In this document: positions 1-11,680 of the stretch, one piece after another
How positions within the stretch are numbered: position 1 is the first letter of the stretch
How the letters are laid out: each line of letters begins with the position of its first letter
Program-made: the position numbers and the translations under genes
Notes under the pieces: model-generated
Database searches by the model: none
Told to the model about the DNA's origin: nothing
What the model saw: only the letters and a program-made list of their open reading frames with translations
NCBI GenBank assembly: GCA_003667865.1
Contig: CP033051.1
Coordinates: 1,509,501-1,573,500, forward strand
Length of the DNA: 64,000 nt
Source of the DNA: Rossellomorea marisflavi
Lineage (GTDB): Bacteria > Bacillota > Bacilli > Bacillales > Bacillaceae_B
Reading direction: 5' to 3'

Positions 1-852
1 TCGGAATTACCGGATATTATTTATACGGATGAACAAAGAATAAATCAAATTTTAAAGAATCTATTATCCAATGCTTTCAAATTTACTGAAAAAGGAGAAG
101 TCAAATTAACTATCTCCATCATGACTGAAAACAATAAAAAAGGAATATCATTTTCTGTTATTGATTCAGGAATTGGAATAGCAAAGGATAAACTTGATGT
201 TATATTTGAAGCTTTCACACAAGCAGATGGAACAACAAACCGAAAATATGGTGGAACAGGACTTGGTCTATCTATTTCCCAAGAGCTTGCTAAATTAATA
301 AATGGAACTCTTTCTTGTGTAAGTATGGAACAACAGGGGAGCACATTTACACTTTTTATACCAATAAGTGGAGAAGTTGAACGAATAACTACCAATCATG
401 AAGCAACCGTTTCTATACCAGGAGGTTCTTCCGATTCGAATACTCATGAAGTTGCTGCAACGAAGGAACAACCATTACTAGTTGGTAAAAAGGTCCTTGT
501 TGTAGATGATGATATGAGGAATATATTTGCTCTGACAAGCTCTCTAGAAGCAGCAGGTATGGAAGTGAGCTTTGCAGAGAATGGTAGAGAAGCTGTTGAG
601 ATCATAAGAAATCAAAGTGAAATAGATATTGTTCTAATGGATATTATGATGCCTGAAATGAACGGGTACGAAGCAATGAGAACCATTAGAAATATAGATG
701 GGTATGAACATCTTCCGATTATTGCTTTGACCGCAAAGGCTATGAAGGATGACCGTCAGAAGTGTATAGATGCTGGTGCATCTGATTATATTAGTAAACC
801 TGTAAACCTAGAACAATTGTTTTCAATTATTCGGGTTTGGTTACATCATTAA
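1..852 (+). CDS. Hybrid sensor histidine kinase, C-terminal part (HATPase + receiver)
   Basis: The reading frame is open from base 1, so the gene begins upstream and only its 3' end is present. The N box (NLLSNAFKF) lies at bases 58-84, followed by G1/G2 boxes of a GHKL ATPase (DSGIGI, GGTGLGLSIS). A CheY-like receiver follows at about 490-850, with acidic pair VVDDD, phospho-acceptor motif LMDIMMPEMNGY and conserved Lys in SKPVN. It is therefore a hybrid kinase that autophosphorylates and passes phosphate to its own receiver. The stop overlaps the 5' region of the cheR-like gene, suggesting coupled expression. Sensor and dimerisation domains are outside the window, so the signal is unknown. 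Domain assignment is seen directly; the membership of a three-gene signalling unit is inference from adjacency. Confidence 0.9.
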   Translation, partial: SELPDIIYTDEQRINQILKNLLSNAFKFTEKGEVKLTISIMTENNKKGISFSVIDSGIGIAKDKLDVIFEAFTQADGTTNRKYGGTGLGLSISQELAKLINGTLSCVSMEQQGSTFTLFIPISGEVERITTNHEATVSIPGGSSDSNTHEVAATKEQPLLVGKKVLVVDDDMRNIFALTSSLEAAGMEVSFAENGREAVEIIRNQSEIDIVLMDIMMPEMNGYEAMRTIRNIDGYEHLPIIALTAKAMKDDRQKCIDAGASDYISKPVNLEQLFSIIRVWLHH

Positions 853-875
853 TACAACAAATGTTAGGTGATGCT

Positions 876-1751
876 ATGACATATATAAAGGAAGCGCAAC
901 ATTCTGCAATTTCTAGTGAACTTGCAGTAGAAGAGTGCACAGACTTGGAACGAATTGAAATTAAGCTTTTATTAGATGGAATTTATTTGAAGTACGGATT
1001 GGACTTTCGAAACTATTCTTTCAGTTCTATAAGAAGGAGAATTTGGTATCGAATTAAAGTAGAAAAGCTTGAAACGGTAACAGCATTATTAGAGAGGGTT
1101 TTGCATGATACTGGAACAATGGAAAGATTGTATGCTGATTTTTCTATCAATGTTACGGAAATGTTTCGGGATCCATCATTCTTTAAAGCTCTTCGGGAAA
1201 AGATTGTTCCCGTTTTAAAAGATCTACCTTCTATTCGAATATGGCATGCAGGCTGTTCGACAGGAGAAGAAGCCTATTCCATGGCTATTCTCCTATATGA
1301 GGAAAATTTATATGAGAAAACTAGAATTTATGCTACTGATATGAATGCCAAGGTGCTTGAAAGGGCGCAAACAAGAAAGTTTCCATTACATCGTATGAAG
1401 AACTATACAAGTAACTATATTAACTCTGGTGGAAAGAATGCATTTTCGGAATATTATACAACAGAAGGTGATTATGCTTGCTTTCATTCCAAGCTAGCAG
1501 AGAATATTGTTTTTGCGCAGCATAATCTTGTAACAGATGGGTCCTTTAATGAGTTTCATATTATCATTTGTCGTAATGTTCTAATCTATTTTGATCGAGA
1601 ATTACAAGAACGTGTGCATCAATTATTTCATGATAGTTTGGCTTCTTCAGGAATTCTAGGTCTTGGAAACAGAGAAGGCTTAACTACAACAACATTTTCA
1701 AATCGGTATTTAGAGATAGATAAAAAAGAAAAACTTTATCAAAAAGCTTAA
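876..1751 (+). CDS. CheR-type protein-glutamate O-methyltransferase
   Basis: CheR enzymes methylate glutamates using S-adenosylmethionine, classically on chemoreceptors. The SAM-binding motif HAGCSTGEEAYSMAI and the family signatures RDPSFF and CRNVLIYFD are all present. The ATG at 876 is preferred because AGGTGAT sits just upstream; an in-frame TTG at 837 and ATG at 861 are alternatives. About 291 residues is normal for the family. No CheB methylesterase or chemoreceptor is adjacent. Instead the gene lies between a hybrid kinase and a receiver-kinase, an arrangement seen for CheR proteins in non-flagellar signalling modules. The substrate is unknown. Confidence 0.9.
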   Translation: MTYIKEAQHSAISSELAVEECTDLERIEIKLLLDGIYLKYGLDFRNYSFSSIRRRIWYRIKVEKLETVTALLERVLHDTGTMERLYADFSINVTEMFRDPSFFKALREKIVPVLKDLPSIRIWHAGCSTGEEAYSMAILLYEENLYEKTRIYATDMNAKVLERAQTRKFPLHRMKNYTSNYINSGGKNAFSEYYTTEGDYACFHSKLAENIVFAQHNLVTDGSFNEFHIIICRNVLIYFDRELQERVHQLFHDSLASSGILGLGNREGLTTTTFSNRYLEIDKKEKLYQKA

Positions 1752-1796
1752 CTACTTCTAAATTGAAAACAACAAAAGGGCGAGGTGCTAAATGGA

Positions 1797-3419
1797 ATGG
1801 AGAGGCCCATTATAAATATATTAATGGTTGATGACAGGCCAGAGAATTTACAGGCCCTTGAAGCTGTTTTAGGTTCCTCGGGGTATCATTTAACAAAAGC
1901 TTATTCTGGTGAAGAAGCCCTAAAGTGGCTTCTAAAGAAAGACTTTGCAGTCATTCTACTTGATGTGCAAATGCCTGGTCTAGATGGATTTGAAACGGCC
2001 AAGCTGATTAGATCCAGAAAGAAATCAGAAGAAATTCCTATTATTTTTATTACGGCACTAACACAATCACAAGAATATGCGACAAGTGGGTATTCCGCAG
2101 GTGCTATTGATTTTCTGTTTAAACCATTTAATCCCTATATTTTAAAAAGTAAGATAGACGGTTTTGTTAAAATATATGAAACGAAGTGGCAGCTTCAAAA
2201 GCAAAATGAGTTGTTACAAGAGCAGTCCAAGCAATTAGATGAAGCACATTCAAAGCTGGAACAATTAGTAGAACAGCGTACAGAAGAGCTCCGATTGACA
2301 AATAAAAGCTTGAAAAGAGAAATAGAAGAAAAACAAGAGATTCTTCAATTAGCACAAACAAATGAAGCAAAATACCGACTGCTCGTTGAGGAATCACCAG
2401 TAGCTATTATCTTACATGAATTACATAAAGAGAGCTGGACATTTATTAATCAGACTGGTATTAAGATGCTAGGTGGTCAAAGTGTACAAGAGATTACCTC
2501 AAAAACACTTTATACCTATGTTCATAACGATTATCATGAGTTAGTTAAAGAGCGAATTCAATTGTCAATTGAAGGGGAAAAAATGGACGACAATGAATTA
2601 AAGTTAGTTCGTATAGATGGGGAAACGATTGATGCAGCTATTACAATTATCCCGTTTGAATATATGGGGAGTCCTGCAGTTCATATTGTTGCAAGAGACA
2701 TCACTGAAATGAAAAAGACAGAAGAGTATATTTCTCAATCTGAAAAGCTATCTGTAGTAGGAGAACTCGCAGCAGGGATAGCACATGAAATACGAAACCC
2801 TTTAACTAGTTTAAGAGGTTTTACACAATTACTGAAGCACTCTACTTCAAATGATGAGCCATATATACCCATCATGTTAGGAGAGATTGATCGTATTAAT
2901 ACAATCGTAAGTGAATTACTCATGCTGTCAAAACCGAGTGAACAAGATTTCCGAAAGGTTGAAATCACAGAGCTATTACGAAGTGTTGTTATACTGATGA
3001 ATGCGCATGCAAAATTACTCAACATCGATATTGATTATCGGAATCATATAGAGGATGGGAAAGTTTTCATTGACGGTATGGAAAATAAATTAAAGCAAGT
3101 CTTTATTAATCTCGTAAAAAATGCGATGGAGGCCATGGAAACAGGCGGACAGATTATCATATCCACAAGGAAAAACGAAAAATTCTTAATCATTCAATTG
3201 TGTGATCAGGGCTGTGGCATACCGGAAGAAATTTTATCTAAACTTGGTCAACCATTCGTGACAACAAAGGAAAAGGGAACAGGACTTGGATTAATGGTAT
3301 GTAAAAGTATTATTGATAGTCATCAAGGGAAAATGGATATCCAAAGTATTGTTGGAAAGGGGACATGCATTACGTTAACATTCCCGTTAAGTGTGGTTAA
3401 TGAAAGTAAGGTTGGGTGA
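1797..3419 (+). CDS. Response-regulator/PAS/histidine kinase fusion
   Basis: Domains in order: an N-terminal receiver with phospho-acceptor Asp56 (LLDVQMPGLDGF) and KPFNPY Lys; a coiled-coil linker rich in Gln, Glu and Lys (about residues 130-190); a PAS domain (from YRLLVEESPVAI); HisKA with His330 in AHEIRNPLTSLRG; and a HATPase with NLVKNAMEAM, DQGCGIP and GTGLGL motifs. The HisKA sequence resembles sporulation-type (KinA/KinE-like) kinases, but a role in sporulation is not shown. No membrane segment is visible, so it is cytoplasmic. ATG 1797 fits the AGGTG ribosome site; a GTG at 1785 is an alternative. It closes the kinase-CheR-kinase group and could receive phosphate from the upstream hybrid kinase (inference). 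Confidence 0.9.
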   Translation: MERPIINILMVDDRPENLQALEAVLGSSGYHLTKAYSGEEALKWLLKKDFAVILLDVQMPGLDGFETAKLIRSRKKSEEIPIIFITALTQSQEYATSGYSAGAIDFLFKPFNPYILKSKIDGFVKIYETKWQLQKQNELLQEQSKQLDEAHSKLEQLVEQRTEELRLTNKSLKREIEEKQEILQLAQTNEAKYRLLVEESPVAIILHELHKESWTFINQTGIKMLGGQSVQEITSKTLYTYVHNDYHELVKERIQLSIEGEKMDDNELKLVRIDGETIDAAITIIPFEYMGSPAVHIVARDITEMKKTEEYISQSEKLSVVGELAAGIAHEIRNPLTSLRGFTQLLKHSTSNDEPYIPIMLGEIDRINTIVSELLMLSKPSEQDFRKVEITELLRSVVILMNAHAKLLNIDIDYRNHIEDGKVFIDGMENKLKQVFINLVKNAMEAMETGGQIIISTRKNEKFLIIQLCDQGCGIPEEILSKLGQPFVTTKEKGTGLGLMVCKSIIDSHQGKMDIQSIVGKGTCITLTFPLSVVNESKVG

Positions 3420-3524
3420 AGCTTCGTAAAGAATAGTAGCCTAGTTATAGGATGACGGTAGTAAGAAGGATTCTTGGATATGGTGTTATTGAATTGCTGC
3501 TGAAGTTAGCGACAAAGCAATTGG

Positions 3525-3706
3525 GCGGACATTTATTCCGTTATTGAACGAAATATTGCTCTATTTAAAGTGCTGACGGACATTTATTCCGTTATTATCA
3601 AAATATAGTAGTAAAATGTCCTTGATTTTGTCAGATAGAGGAACAGATGTCCGCTAACGACAAAAATTCCTTGTCTTTAACTAAATTAACGGAATAAATG
3701 TCCGCA
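3525..3706. repeat. ~185-bp GGACAT element, copy 1 (F-F-R-R)
   Basis: Two forward copies of a GCGGACATTTATTCCGTTAT-like motif begin at 3525 and 3575. Two inverted copies end at 3654 and 3706, the outer one almost an exact reverse complement of the first. The whole can fold as a long interrupted hairpin. The same architecture recurs at 37790-37971, 45241-45430 and 48486-48671. It occupies most of the gene-free stretch 3420-3921; nothing else is recognisable there. Confidence 0.8.
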
Positions 3707-3921
3707 TTCTATAGTAAAGTCATCAAATCTAATTTCACATTCCTGCTTCGCTATCGTAAAGTGCACAATTCCTTAAATGTGTATAAAAATATATTCACTT
3801 TCGTGAGAATAGATCAAGCCAAGACCAACAGGGGTTTTATTATCGTCAAGATTGATATCCATATTATTTCTTGAACAAGAGAGTCCTAAACTAGAGAGTT
3901 TCATTTAACAAATAATAGCAG

Positions 3922-3963
3922 TAAAAAAGCACGCTTTCCCACAAAAAGTGGAATCGCGTGCTT
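3922..3963 (-). terminator. katG: katG intrinsic terminator
   Basis: AAGCACGC (3927-3934) pairs with GCGTGCTT (3956-3963), with an inner GGGAAA/CCAC region. On the minus strand a T run follows. It lies directly after the katG stop codon. Confidence 0.85.
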
Positions 3964-3991
3964 GTTCTATTTTATAAGAGTTGTAATGATA

Positions 3992-6187
<2,196 letters not shown>

Positions 6188-6220
6188 TTAAGTGAATTTA
6201 AGTAGATAATAATTATTACT

Positions 6221-6235
6221 TTATAATTATACTAA
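6221..6235 (-). promoter_or_regulatory. Putative PerR box of katG
   Basis: TTATAATTATACTAA matches the PerR consensus TTATAATnATTATAA at 12 of 14 defined positions and overlaps a minus-strand TATAAT (-10) about 55 bases before the katG ATG. PerR repression of catalase genes is established in Bacillus. The match is from reading, and the AT-rich context raises the chance of coincidence. Confidence 0.55.
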
Positions 6236-7111
6236 ACTACGAACTAAAATGAAAGAATAAATGATTCAATAAATGTGTTTTATTTATTTTTTTGAAAGAA
6301 CTTCTAGAATCTCTCGGAAATTCCTACTATTACTAGTCTTAATGCGATGTAAGAACATACTCATGCTGATTCGATTTATTGGGATTTATAAGTAGATTAA
6401 CGGATTTTTTGAGGTGTATGCTAGTTCGATATTTAACAACATGTGAGAATAGAGTCGGTAGTTTGTACCGTAATTGATAAAAATTACTTCTATAATATAG
6501 TAAAAATAATTTAATTGAAGTCTCAATTTCTTAGTGAGCTACATTGCATACTATGCTTGTACAATTCCTTTTATTTGTTTTAAAAGAAATAAATTTAGGA
6601 ACATGCTCATTTACAATTACTTCTATTATAAGGAGGAAACGATCTGCAGATTAGAGGTAGAAATAAATTTACGTAAGAATTCATCTCAATTTTTACTTAA
6701 GCATCTAATAAGAGTGTATAATCTTATTAGAGAATCAACAAGTAATAAGCTCTAATCAAAAAACTAAAATGACTACCAAATGATTACTAGGGTTACGTGG
6801 AATAAATTTCATTATAATAGCATAATAATTTCAGAAAACTGGGACCACGATCTTGTCTTGTTTTCTATATTTAGGTTAACTGGTATTTATGGAAACATCT
6901 AGAGCTAAGTGGAAGGAGTTCTCACTTTTTTAACAGCTCTAAATAGTATATAATTATCAGATAATACTAGATATTTTAATCTGTAAATCATTATAATAAT
7001 TATGATATGGTAATAATTAAGACAGAGATGGTGTTCGAGGTGTTTTGCTTGATCTGACATCTGCTTATAACACCTACTTCTTTAGCAAATATTGGGATGA
7101 GGAAGGGTATT
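6236..7111. other. Gene-free katG-mqo divergent region
   Basis: No convincing gene. A 73-codon frame at 6534-6755 has atypical composition and no family resemblance. A second PerR/Fur-like box lies at 6991-7005. A 7-bp inverted repeat (AGGTGTT 7038-7044 with AACACCT 7069-7075) lies in the mqo leader. Confidence 0.6.
6991..7005 (+). promoter_or_regulatory. PerR/Fur-like box upstream of mqo
   Basis: TTATAATAATTATGA matches the PerR consensus at 13 of 14 defined positions and the Fur 7-1-7 consensus at 12 of 14. It lies about 105 bases before the mqo start, within AT-rich DNA. Which Fur-family protein would bind, if any, cannot be told from sequence. Confidence 0.45.
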
Positions 7112-8614
7112 ATGACTAACATAGGAAAAAAAACAGACGTTATATTAATTGGTGCCGGAGTCATGAGCGCGACTCTAGGGGCACTATTGAAAGCGTTAGC
7201 ACCTGATTGGGAAATTAAAGTATTTGAAAAGCTTGCAACCCCAGGAGAGGAAAGCTCGAACGAATGGAATAATGCAGGTACGGGGCATGCTGCATTATGT
7301 GAGCTTAACTATACATCTGAAAAACCTGACGGCTCAATTGATATTAGTAAAGCAATTAAAGTGAACGAGCAATTCCAAATATCAAGACAGTTTTGGTCTC
7401 ACCTTGTAAAAAACAACATGATTCAAAACCCAAAAGACTTTATCATGCCATTACCTCATATGAGTTTTGTACAAGGAGAAGACAATGTAACGTTCTTAAG
7501 AAAACGTTTCGAAGCAATGTCTACTAACCCACTATTTCAAGGCATGGAATTCTCCGATGATCCAGAAAAACTAAAGGAATGGATTCCACTGATGATGGAA
7601 GGTCGTACATCTTCAGAACCAATTGCTGCAACAAAAATTGATTCTGGAACAGATGTTAACTTTGGAGCGTTAACACGTTTATTAATTGAACAATTAAAGA
7701 CTCAAAATGTAGAAGTTAACTATAATCATAGTGTTAAAGACTTGAATCGTACTAGTGATGGGTCATGGGAAGTAAAAGTTCATAACCATAATAATGAAAC
7801 GATTGAAAACCACACAGCAAAATTCGTCTTCATTGGCGGTGGCGGTGGAAGTCTACCATTATTACAAAAAACAGGAATCCCTGAATCCAAACAAATTGGG
7901 GGCTTCCCAGTTAGTGGGTTATTCTTGGTGTGTAACAATCCAGAGGTTGTCGCTCAGCATGAAGCAAAAGTATATGGTAAAGCAAAAGTGGGTGCTCCAC
8001 CAATGTCTGTGCCGCATCTAGATACTAGATATATCGATAACAAAAAGACATTATTATTCGGTCCTTTTGCCGGATTCTCACCAAAGTTCCTTAAAACGGG
8101 TTCAATCTTTGACTTAATCGGCTCAGTTAAGCCAAATAATCTTTTTACAATGCTTGCTGCAGGTGTAAAAGAGATGGCTTTAACAAAGTATTTAATTCAA
8201 CAAGTTCTCCTATCAAATGAAAAACGTATAGATGAACTGCGTGATTTTATTCCGAACGTAAAAAGTGAAGATTGGAGTACTGTGATTGCAGGCCAGCGTG
8301 TGCAAGTCATTAAAGACACAGAAGCTGGTGGGAAAGGTACACTTCAATTCGGAACAGAAGTCGTGAGTGCAGCGGACGGTTCAATTGCAGCATTACTAGG
8401 GGCTTCTCCAGGTGCCTCAACGGCGGTCCATGTTATGCTCGAAGTTCTACAAAAATGCTTCCCAGAACATATGAATGAGTGGGAGCCAAAAATTAAAGAA
8501 ATGATCCCATCATACGGAGAGTCACTTGTAGAAAACCCTGAGCTTTTCCAACAAATTCATTCTACAACTGCAGAAGCCCTTGGCTTAAACAAAAAAGAAG
8601 AAGCTTATAGCTAA
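7112..8614 (+). CDS. mqo: Malate:quinone oxidoreductase
   Basis: Membrane-associated FAD enzyme that oxidises malate to oxaloacetate and passes electrons to the quinone pool, bypassing NAD-linked malate dehydrogenase. The N-terminal dinucleotide-binding motif ([13 protein letters not shown]) is followed by the family-specific stretch [15 protein letters not shown], and the [22 protein letters not shown] and [11 protein letters not shown] motifs are present. About 500 residues is the usual length. ATG 7112 is chosen because GAGGAAGGG precedes it; an in-frame ATG at 7097 lacks this spacing. The gene is monocistronic, with a terminator directly downstream. Confidence 0.97.
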   Translation: MTNIGKKTDVILIGAGVMSATLGALLKALAPDWEIKVFEKLATPGEESSNEWNNAGTGHAALCELNYTSEKPDGSIDISKAIKVNEQFQISRQFWSHLVKNNMIQNPKDFIMPLPHMSFVQGEDNVTFLRKRFEAMSTNPLFQGMEFSDDPEKLKEWIPLMMEGRTSSEPIAATKIDSGTDVNFGALTRLLIEQLKTQNVEVNYNHSVKDLNRTSDGSWEVKVHNHNNETIENHTAKFVFIGGGGGSLPLLQKTGIPESKQIGGFPVSGLFLVCNNPEVVAQHEAKVYGKAKVGAPPMSVPHLDTRYIDNKKTLLFGPFAGFSPKFLKTGSIFDLIGSVKPNNLFTMLAAGVKEMALTKYLIQQVLLSNEKRIDELRDFIPNVKSEDWSTVIAGQRVQVIKDTEAGGKGTLQFGTEVVSAADGSIAALLGASPGASTAVHVMLEVLQKCFPEHMNEWEPKIKEMIPSYGESLVENPELFQQIHSTTAEALGLNKKEEAYS

Positions 8615-8655
8615 TTCATTATTTAATAGAATACAATAAAAACAAGAACTTCTTG

Positions 8656-8680
8656 TCCTTATAGGATAAGGAGTTTTTTT
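8656..8680 (+). terminator. mqo: mqo terminator
   Basis: TCCTTAT (8656-8662) and ATAAGGA (8666-8672) form a perfect stem with a 3-base loop, followed by GTTTTTTT. Confidence 0.8.
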
Positions 8681-8723
8681 GTTTGCTAAAGAATGTTGAA
8701 AAAAACTATTATAATTCAGCATA

Positions 8724-8853
8724 GTGGAATGGAGCGGAGGACACTTGACTCCTACGGGAATTGCGGGAAAGGTGAGACCCCGCATGAGCGCAGCGAAGAG
8801 GAGGCTCACCTCACGCCCCGTGGAAAGCAAGTGTCTGGAGCGTAATGAAACGA
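8724..8853 (+). repeat. GGAGCGGA long palindromic repeat, copy A (short subtype)
   Basis: Starts with GGAGCGGAGGACACTTGACT and ends with the near complement around AGCAAGTGTCTGGAGCG. The centre has GGTGAGACCCCGC and GAGGAGGCTCACC. Related copies are at 11794, 27139 (inverted), 39211, 45474 and 58659. It gives spurious reading frames on both strands and is not coding. Confidence 0.8.
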
Positions 8854-9059
8854 ACACATTAATAGGGTATATGAGTTTATAAAGTAAGGATTATTTAAAC
8901 AGCTATTTGTTCAAAATAAAAAACTAATTCCAATGAGAATGTGAAAACTAAACATGGGAATAGATCTATTTTGAAAATAAAAAAGGTTTCAAAATCAAAA
9001 AGAGGTGGTATACAAAACTATCACAAAAAGTCATGAAATAGAATTGGAGGAGTAGTACT

Positions 9060-9386
9060 ATGAAACAAATTGTCTCTTCAGATGTGTCTTTTACAAAATC
9101 AATATCCATGAGACGAATAATGGAGATCTATCATTTGGCAAAGAAGTATAAGGGGACAATTTACTTTATAAGAGACTCCAAGATTATTAATATCAAGCAT
9201 TTACCAAGCCTCGTGTCCTTTCTACTATTATTAAGAGAACATCAAATGTTTAAGATTATGATTGATGGCGAAGAGCCACAAGATTTCTTTCAAGAAATAA
9301 AAGAAATGTGTAACTTAGCACTAGGTGGTAACGAGAAAACACGTGCCTTAAATATGTTGGAAACAGACTATAAAGTAAAAGTCTAA
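9060..9386 (+). CDS. HPr-like domain protein lacking the phospho-histidine
   Basis: A 108-residue cytoplasmic protein. Residues about 8-85 follow the HPr fold pattern: a first helix, then KGTIYFIRDSKIINIKHLPS in place of the strand-and-serine-loop region of HPr, and a final helix QDFFQEIKEM. The HPr active-site His is absent; the corresponding region reads SISMRRIM. It is unlikely to carry PTS phosphate and may be a regulatory relative (inference). The ribosome site GGAGG precedes the ATG. A 52-residue membrane protein follows 28 bases later, probably in the same transcript. The role is unknown. Confidence 0.65.
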   Translation: MKQIVSSDVSFTKSISMRRIMEIYHLAKKYKGTIYFIRDSKIINIKHLPSLVSFLLLLREHQMFKIMIDGEEPQDFFQEIKEMCNLALGGNEKTRALNMLETDYKVKV

Positions 9387-9414
9387 TTCATGTAAATGTA
9401 AAGGGAGTGAAAAA

Positions 9415-9573
9415 ATGAGTGAACATAAAAATGTTCAAATTCGAAGAGAAGAAGAGAAAAAATCAAACTCAAGTTTAGTAGCTTCAACGTTTATCAAATA
9501 TGCAGCATATCTTATCATCTTTTTCGGGATTATGTGGTTTCTAATACAATATGTGTTACCAATGTTCTCATAA
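9415..9573 (+). CDS. Small single-pass membrane protein
   Basis: A 52-residue protein with a charged N-terminus (residues 1-20, rich in Glu, Lys and Arg) and one hydrophobic helix from about 28 to 48 (AAYLIIFFGIMWFLIQYV). Ribosome site AAGGGAGTG lies 7 bases before the ATG, and a clean terminator follows the stop. It is likely co-transcribed with the HPr-like gene. No family is recognised. Confidence 0.65.
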   Translation: MSEHKNVQIRREEEKKSNSSLVASTFIKYAAYLIIFFGIMWFLIQYVLPMFS

Positions 9574-9576
9574 AGG

Positions 9577-9602
9577 CAGGAGCGAGATGCTCCTGTTTTT
9601 TT
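9577..9602 (+). terminator. Terminator after HPr-like operon
   Basis: CAGGAGC (9577-9583) pairs with GCTCCTG (9589-9595), followed by a run of seven or more T. Confidence 0.9.
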
Positions 9603-9716
9603 GTTTCTCAAGAAAGGCTAGCTTCATCTACGTTTAATTTTCTTATTTTTCAAAATATTAAAGGGTTTTTTATCATAAAATCGAATTAATGAAGAAAAGA
9701 GTGGGGGTTAGTAGGT

Positions 9717-11666
9717 ATGTTTACGAAATGGAAAACGGTAATAGAGGAAGAGCTTTCGGGAAGACAAGCCTTTCGATATGCTGACAGAATTGCTCAATAC
9801 CATCGTATTCAGGCATCTCCTGGATATAGACAAGCAGCTCAAGAGGTAAAAACATTATTAGATAGAGATGGTGTTGAAGCTAATCTAGTCTCTTACCCAG
9901 CACAGTTCGGAGAGCGGTTCTTGTCACATTTCTCTTTTAACGAATGGGAATGTGAACATGCTGAGCTATGGATTGAAACACCAATCCGAAAACGAATTGC
10001 ACGCTTTGAAGAGGAAGAAATCTCTGTCATCCAACGAAGTACTTCAACACCTAGTAATGGATTAGAAGCGGAACTTGTCGTTATTGAAAATGCAGAAGAT
10101 GAGGAAAGCTATAAAGGACTAGAATTAGAAGGGAAAATGGCACTTGTAAGAGGGAATCAATTTGTCATTCATGCTTTAGCAGTTGAAAAGTATGGTTGTG
10201 CAGGCTTACTATTTGATAATCTCGCAGAGTTCCAACCAATCCGAACGCGCATGGATTTGCCAGATACAAGACAATATACCTCCTATTGGTGGCATCGGGA
10301 GGATGAAGTGAAGTCCTTTGGTTTTGTTGTATCACCTAGAATCAGCGCCGAATTGAGATCTTTAGCCAAACAAGGAGTAGTAACGCTAAAGGCATCTGTG
10401 AAAGCACAATTGAGAGAAGGACATTTTGAGAATATCGAATATGTAATTCCGGGAACAACGGACAACGAAATCCTTGTTGTAAGTCATTTATGTCATCCAT
10501 ACCCTGGAGGACAAGACAATGCTTCAGGACCGGGAACATTAATGGAAGTAATGCGGACATTGACAAGGCTAATAAAAGAAGGGAAGCTAGCAACCCCTGA
10601 ACTCGGAATCCGGTTTCTTATGATGCCAGAGATGACAGGAACAGCTGCTTATTTTCAGCAACACCCTGAACGAATCCCATATACGGTCGCTGCATTGAAT
10701 TTAGATATGGTTGGTGCTAGTCAATCAAAGGGAGGAGGACCTCTTTGTGTCGAGCAGCCTCCAATGGCAACACCAACGTTTGTTGATCGCTATCTGTACC
10801 GATTAGTAGAAGAGGTAGCGAACAACACGTCTAACTTTACGAAGACAACTGAATATAGCACGGTTCATTTTGTCAAAACACGTTTTTCAGGTGGAAGTGA
10901 TCACTACATCATTTCAGACCCAACAATAGGAATTCCTTGTCCGATGCTCATTCAATGGCCAGATAAGCATTACCACACTTCATCCGACTCAACAAGTAAC
11001 CTAGACGAAGAGATGATGCGGCTTGTTGGGGTGTCAACCTCTTTATATTGTTATGGTCTAGCAGCTGGAGAAGAAAAGGAATGGCTAGATTACGCAACGT
11101 ATCATTTAGGTAAAGTAGGAAGCTACTTAAGTGATTCAAATGATTGGTTAAAAAGGAGAGAACTATCTGCAATAGAACGCTCAAAAGCTTTTTCAATGTA
11201 TGTCCATTATGAAGAGCAGGCAATTGAAAAACTTAAAGCCTACGCAGCCTTACGAGGTTTTGATGGATTACAAAAGCTCTTACTAGGGAAAAGAGAGTTT
11301 ATTCGGAAACAAGCAGAACTGATATGGGAGATCTCGGAGGAAATACCGTATCATCATGCAACGATAAACGTAACAAACGACGAATGGCTTGATGATGTTT
11401 ACACAAGAAACTACAAAGCCCCTATACGATTCTCGGATGAAATAAAAACACTCTCTGTCGATGAAAGACTACATTGGTTAAACGAAGTAGAAACAATGGC
11501 ACCATTAGGCTACTCCGACTTCATCTTCTACTGGATGGACGGAAAAAGATCAGTAAAAGATATAACAGACTTAACCAAATTCGAAACAGGACAGTACTAT
11601 CCAGAATATACAAAAAAGCTAATAGAAACATCACTAATACTAAATATCATCTCAAAAAATCCATAA
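9717..11666 (+). CDS. M28-like zinc aminopeptidase with DUF4910-type architecture
   Basis: A 649-residue protein. The central catalytic region has the co-catalytic metal-site pattern of M28 peptidases: VVSHLCHPYPGGQDNASGPG (His and Asp ligands), MMPEMTGTAAYF (Glu), NLDMVG (Asp) and DKHYHTSSDSTSNLD (His). An inserted PA-like segment (about residues 115-240) and a C-terminal winged-helix-like region match the DUF4910/DUF2172 aminopeptidase group. No signal peptide is present, so it is likely cytoplasmic. Substrate is unknown. A GTGGGGG/TAGGT ribosome site precedes the ATG. It appears to stand alone, between a terminator and the MhqR-type promoter downstream. Confidence 0.75.
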   Translation: MFTKWKTVIEEELSGRQAFRYADRIAQYHRIQASPGYRQAAQEVKTLLDRDGVEANLVSYPAQFGERFLSHFSFNEWECEHAELWIETPIRKRIARFEEEEISVIQRSTSTPSNGLEAELVVIENAEDEESYKGLELEGKMALVRGNQFVIHALAVEKYGCAGLLFDNLAEFQPIRTRMDLPDTRQYTSYWWHREDEVKSFGFVVSPRISAELRSLAKQGVVTLKASVKAQLREGHFENIEYVIPGTTDNEILVVSHLCHPYPGGQDNASGPGTLMEVMRTLTRLIKEGKLATPELGIRFLMMPEMTGTAAYFQQHPERIPYTVAALNLDMVGASQSKGGGPLCVEQPPMATPTFVDRYLYRLVEEVANNTSNFTKTTEYSTVHFVKTRFSGGSDHYIISDPTIGIPCPMLIQWPDKHYHTSSDSTSNLDEEMMRLVGVSTSLYCYGLAAGEEKEWLDYATYHLGKVGSYLSDSNDWLKRRELSAIERSKAFSMYVHYEEQAIEKLKAYAALRGFDGLQKLLLGKREFIRKQAELIWEISEEIPYHHATINVTNDEWLDDVYTRNYKAPIRFSDEIKTLSVDERLHWLNEVETMAPLGYSDFIFYWMDGKRSVKDITDLTKFETGQYYPEYTKKLIETSLILNIISKNP

Positions 11667-11680
11667 AAAATTTCGTTCAT

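Noticed and set aside
6534..6755. 73-codon frame between katG and mqo
   Set aside because: No good ribosome site, atypical composition, no family resemblance.
7024..7080. mqo leader as a riboswitch
   Set aside because: Only one 7-bp stem is visible, with no conserved motif of a known class and no terminator.
8585..8857. Minus-strand 90-codon frame
   Set aside because: Lies on the GGAGCGGA repeat and the mqo terminator; similar false frames occur on every copy of this repeat.
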